NCBI GenBank assembly: GCA_020024595.1
Contig: JAHHTO010000157.1
Coordinates: 1 to 5,680, forward strand
Direction of reading: 5' to 3'
DNA length: 5,680 nt
Origin: Schaedlerella sp.
GTDB taxonomy: Bacteria; Bacillota; Clostridia; Lachnospirales; Lachnospiraceae
Shown here: positions 5,540 to 5,680 of the stretch, one piece after another
Layout of the letters: every line of letters starts with the position of its first letter
How positions within the stretch are numbered: position 1 is the first letter of the stretch
The notes under the pieces: model-generated
What the model was told of the DNA's origin: nothing
What the model saw: the letters and a program-made list of their open reading frames with translations, nothing else
Database searches by the model: none
Made by a program: the position numbers and the translations under genes

Positions 5540-5680
5540 TCATTTCGATATAAACTTATAAATTGTCGTTGTTCTGTAAACCTCGCCCCCCTTGCATATT
5601 GGGCTTGGAAAATTCTTATGATTGATTGCATCCGGATAATATTGTGTTTCGAAACAAATTCCCTGATGTCGTTTATACAC
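5540..5680 (-). CDS. galM: Aldose 1-epimerase (galactose mutarotase), C-terminal fragment cut by window edge
   Basis: The last 46 codons of a gene enter from the right edge and end at TGA (5540-5542). The fragment reads RHQGICFETQYYPDAIN, then FPSPICKGGEVYRTTTIYKF, matching the C-terminus of GalM enzymes, which interconvert alpha and beta anomers of aldoses such as galactose ahead of the Leloir pathway. The glutamate in ICFETQ corresponds to the catalytic base of the family and is intact. The start and the catalytic histidines lie outside the window. The stop is 24 bases before the sigma-like gene, in the same direction, suggesting co-transcription. Too short to distinguish galactose from other aldose preference. 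Confidence 0.9.
   Translation of the reverse strand: MYKRHQGICFETQYYPDAINHKNFPSPICKGGEVYRTTTIYKFISK

Noticed and set aside
1..5680. CRISPR arrays, tRNA or rRNA genes, insertion sequences
   Set aside because: No spaced direct repeats, no cloverleaf-like stretches, no transposase or terminal inverted repeats were seen on either strand.

Overview
This looks like AT-rich DNA from a Gram-positive anaerobe of the class Clostridia, most likely Lachnospiraceae. The reasons are strong AGGAGG-type ribosome binding sites, a lipoprotein-type binding protein in place of a periplasmic one, FmdE and DUF4213/DUF364 proteins (mostly known from strict anaerobes), and a small sigma-70-like protein of a type I associate with Lachnospiraceae. 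The genus cannot be told from the sequence. Every gene I can support lies on the minus strand, so the window reads biologically from right to left.

Right end (5680 to about 5159). The last 46 codons of an aldose 1-epimerase (galM) enter from the edge, including the motif that carries the catalytic glutamate. Twenty-four bases after its stop lies a 118-residue protein. It resembles only the start of a sigma-70 factor (regions 1.2 to about 2.2) and has no promoter-recognition domains. The two genes probably share a transcript.

Intergenic region (5158 to 4912). This holds a 15-bp stem-loop that pairs fully only in the minus-strand RNA, two or three candidate minus-strand promoters, and a perfect 7-bp-arm palindrome 55 bases before the next gene. 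It looks like the control region of the following operon.

Main operon (4911 to the left edge). Six tightly packed genes run in order: a class I SAM methyltransferase, a FecCD-type permease, an ABC ATPase, a lipoprotein substrate-binding protein, an FmdE-family protein with a C-terminal zinc ribbon, and a DUF4213/DUF364 protein that runs just off the left edge. The first four genes overlap or nearly touch, and the last two follow within 12 and 24 bases. The middle three genes form a complete single-permease importer of the siderophore/cobalamin/molybdate (FecCD/BtuCD/MolBCA) class. The FmdE and DUF364 proteins are families linked to molybdenum, tungsten or other heavy metals. The best overall reading is a metal or metal-chelate uptake system packaged with cytoplasmic handling proteins and a methyltransferase of unknown substrate. 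The imported substrate cannot be fixed from sequence alone.
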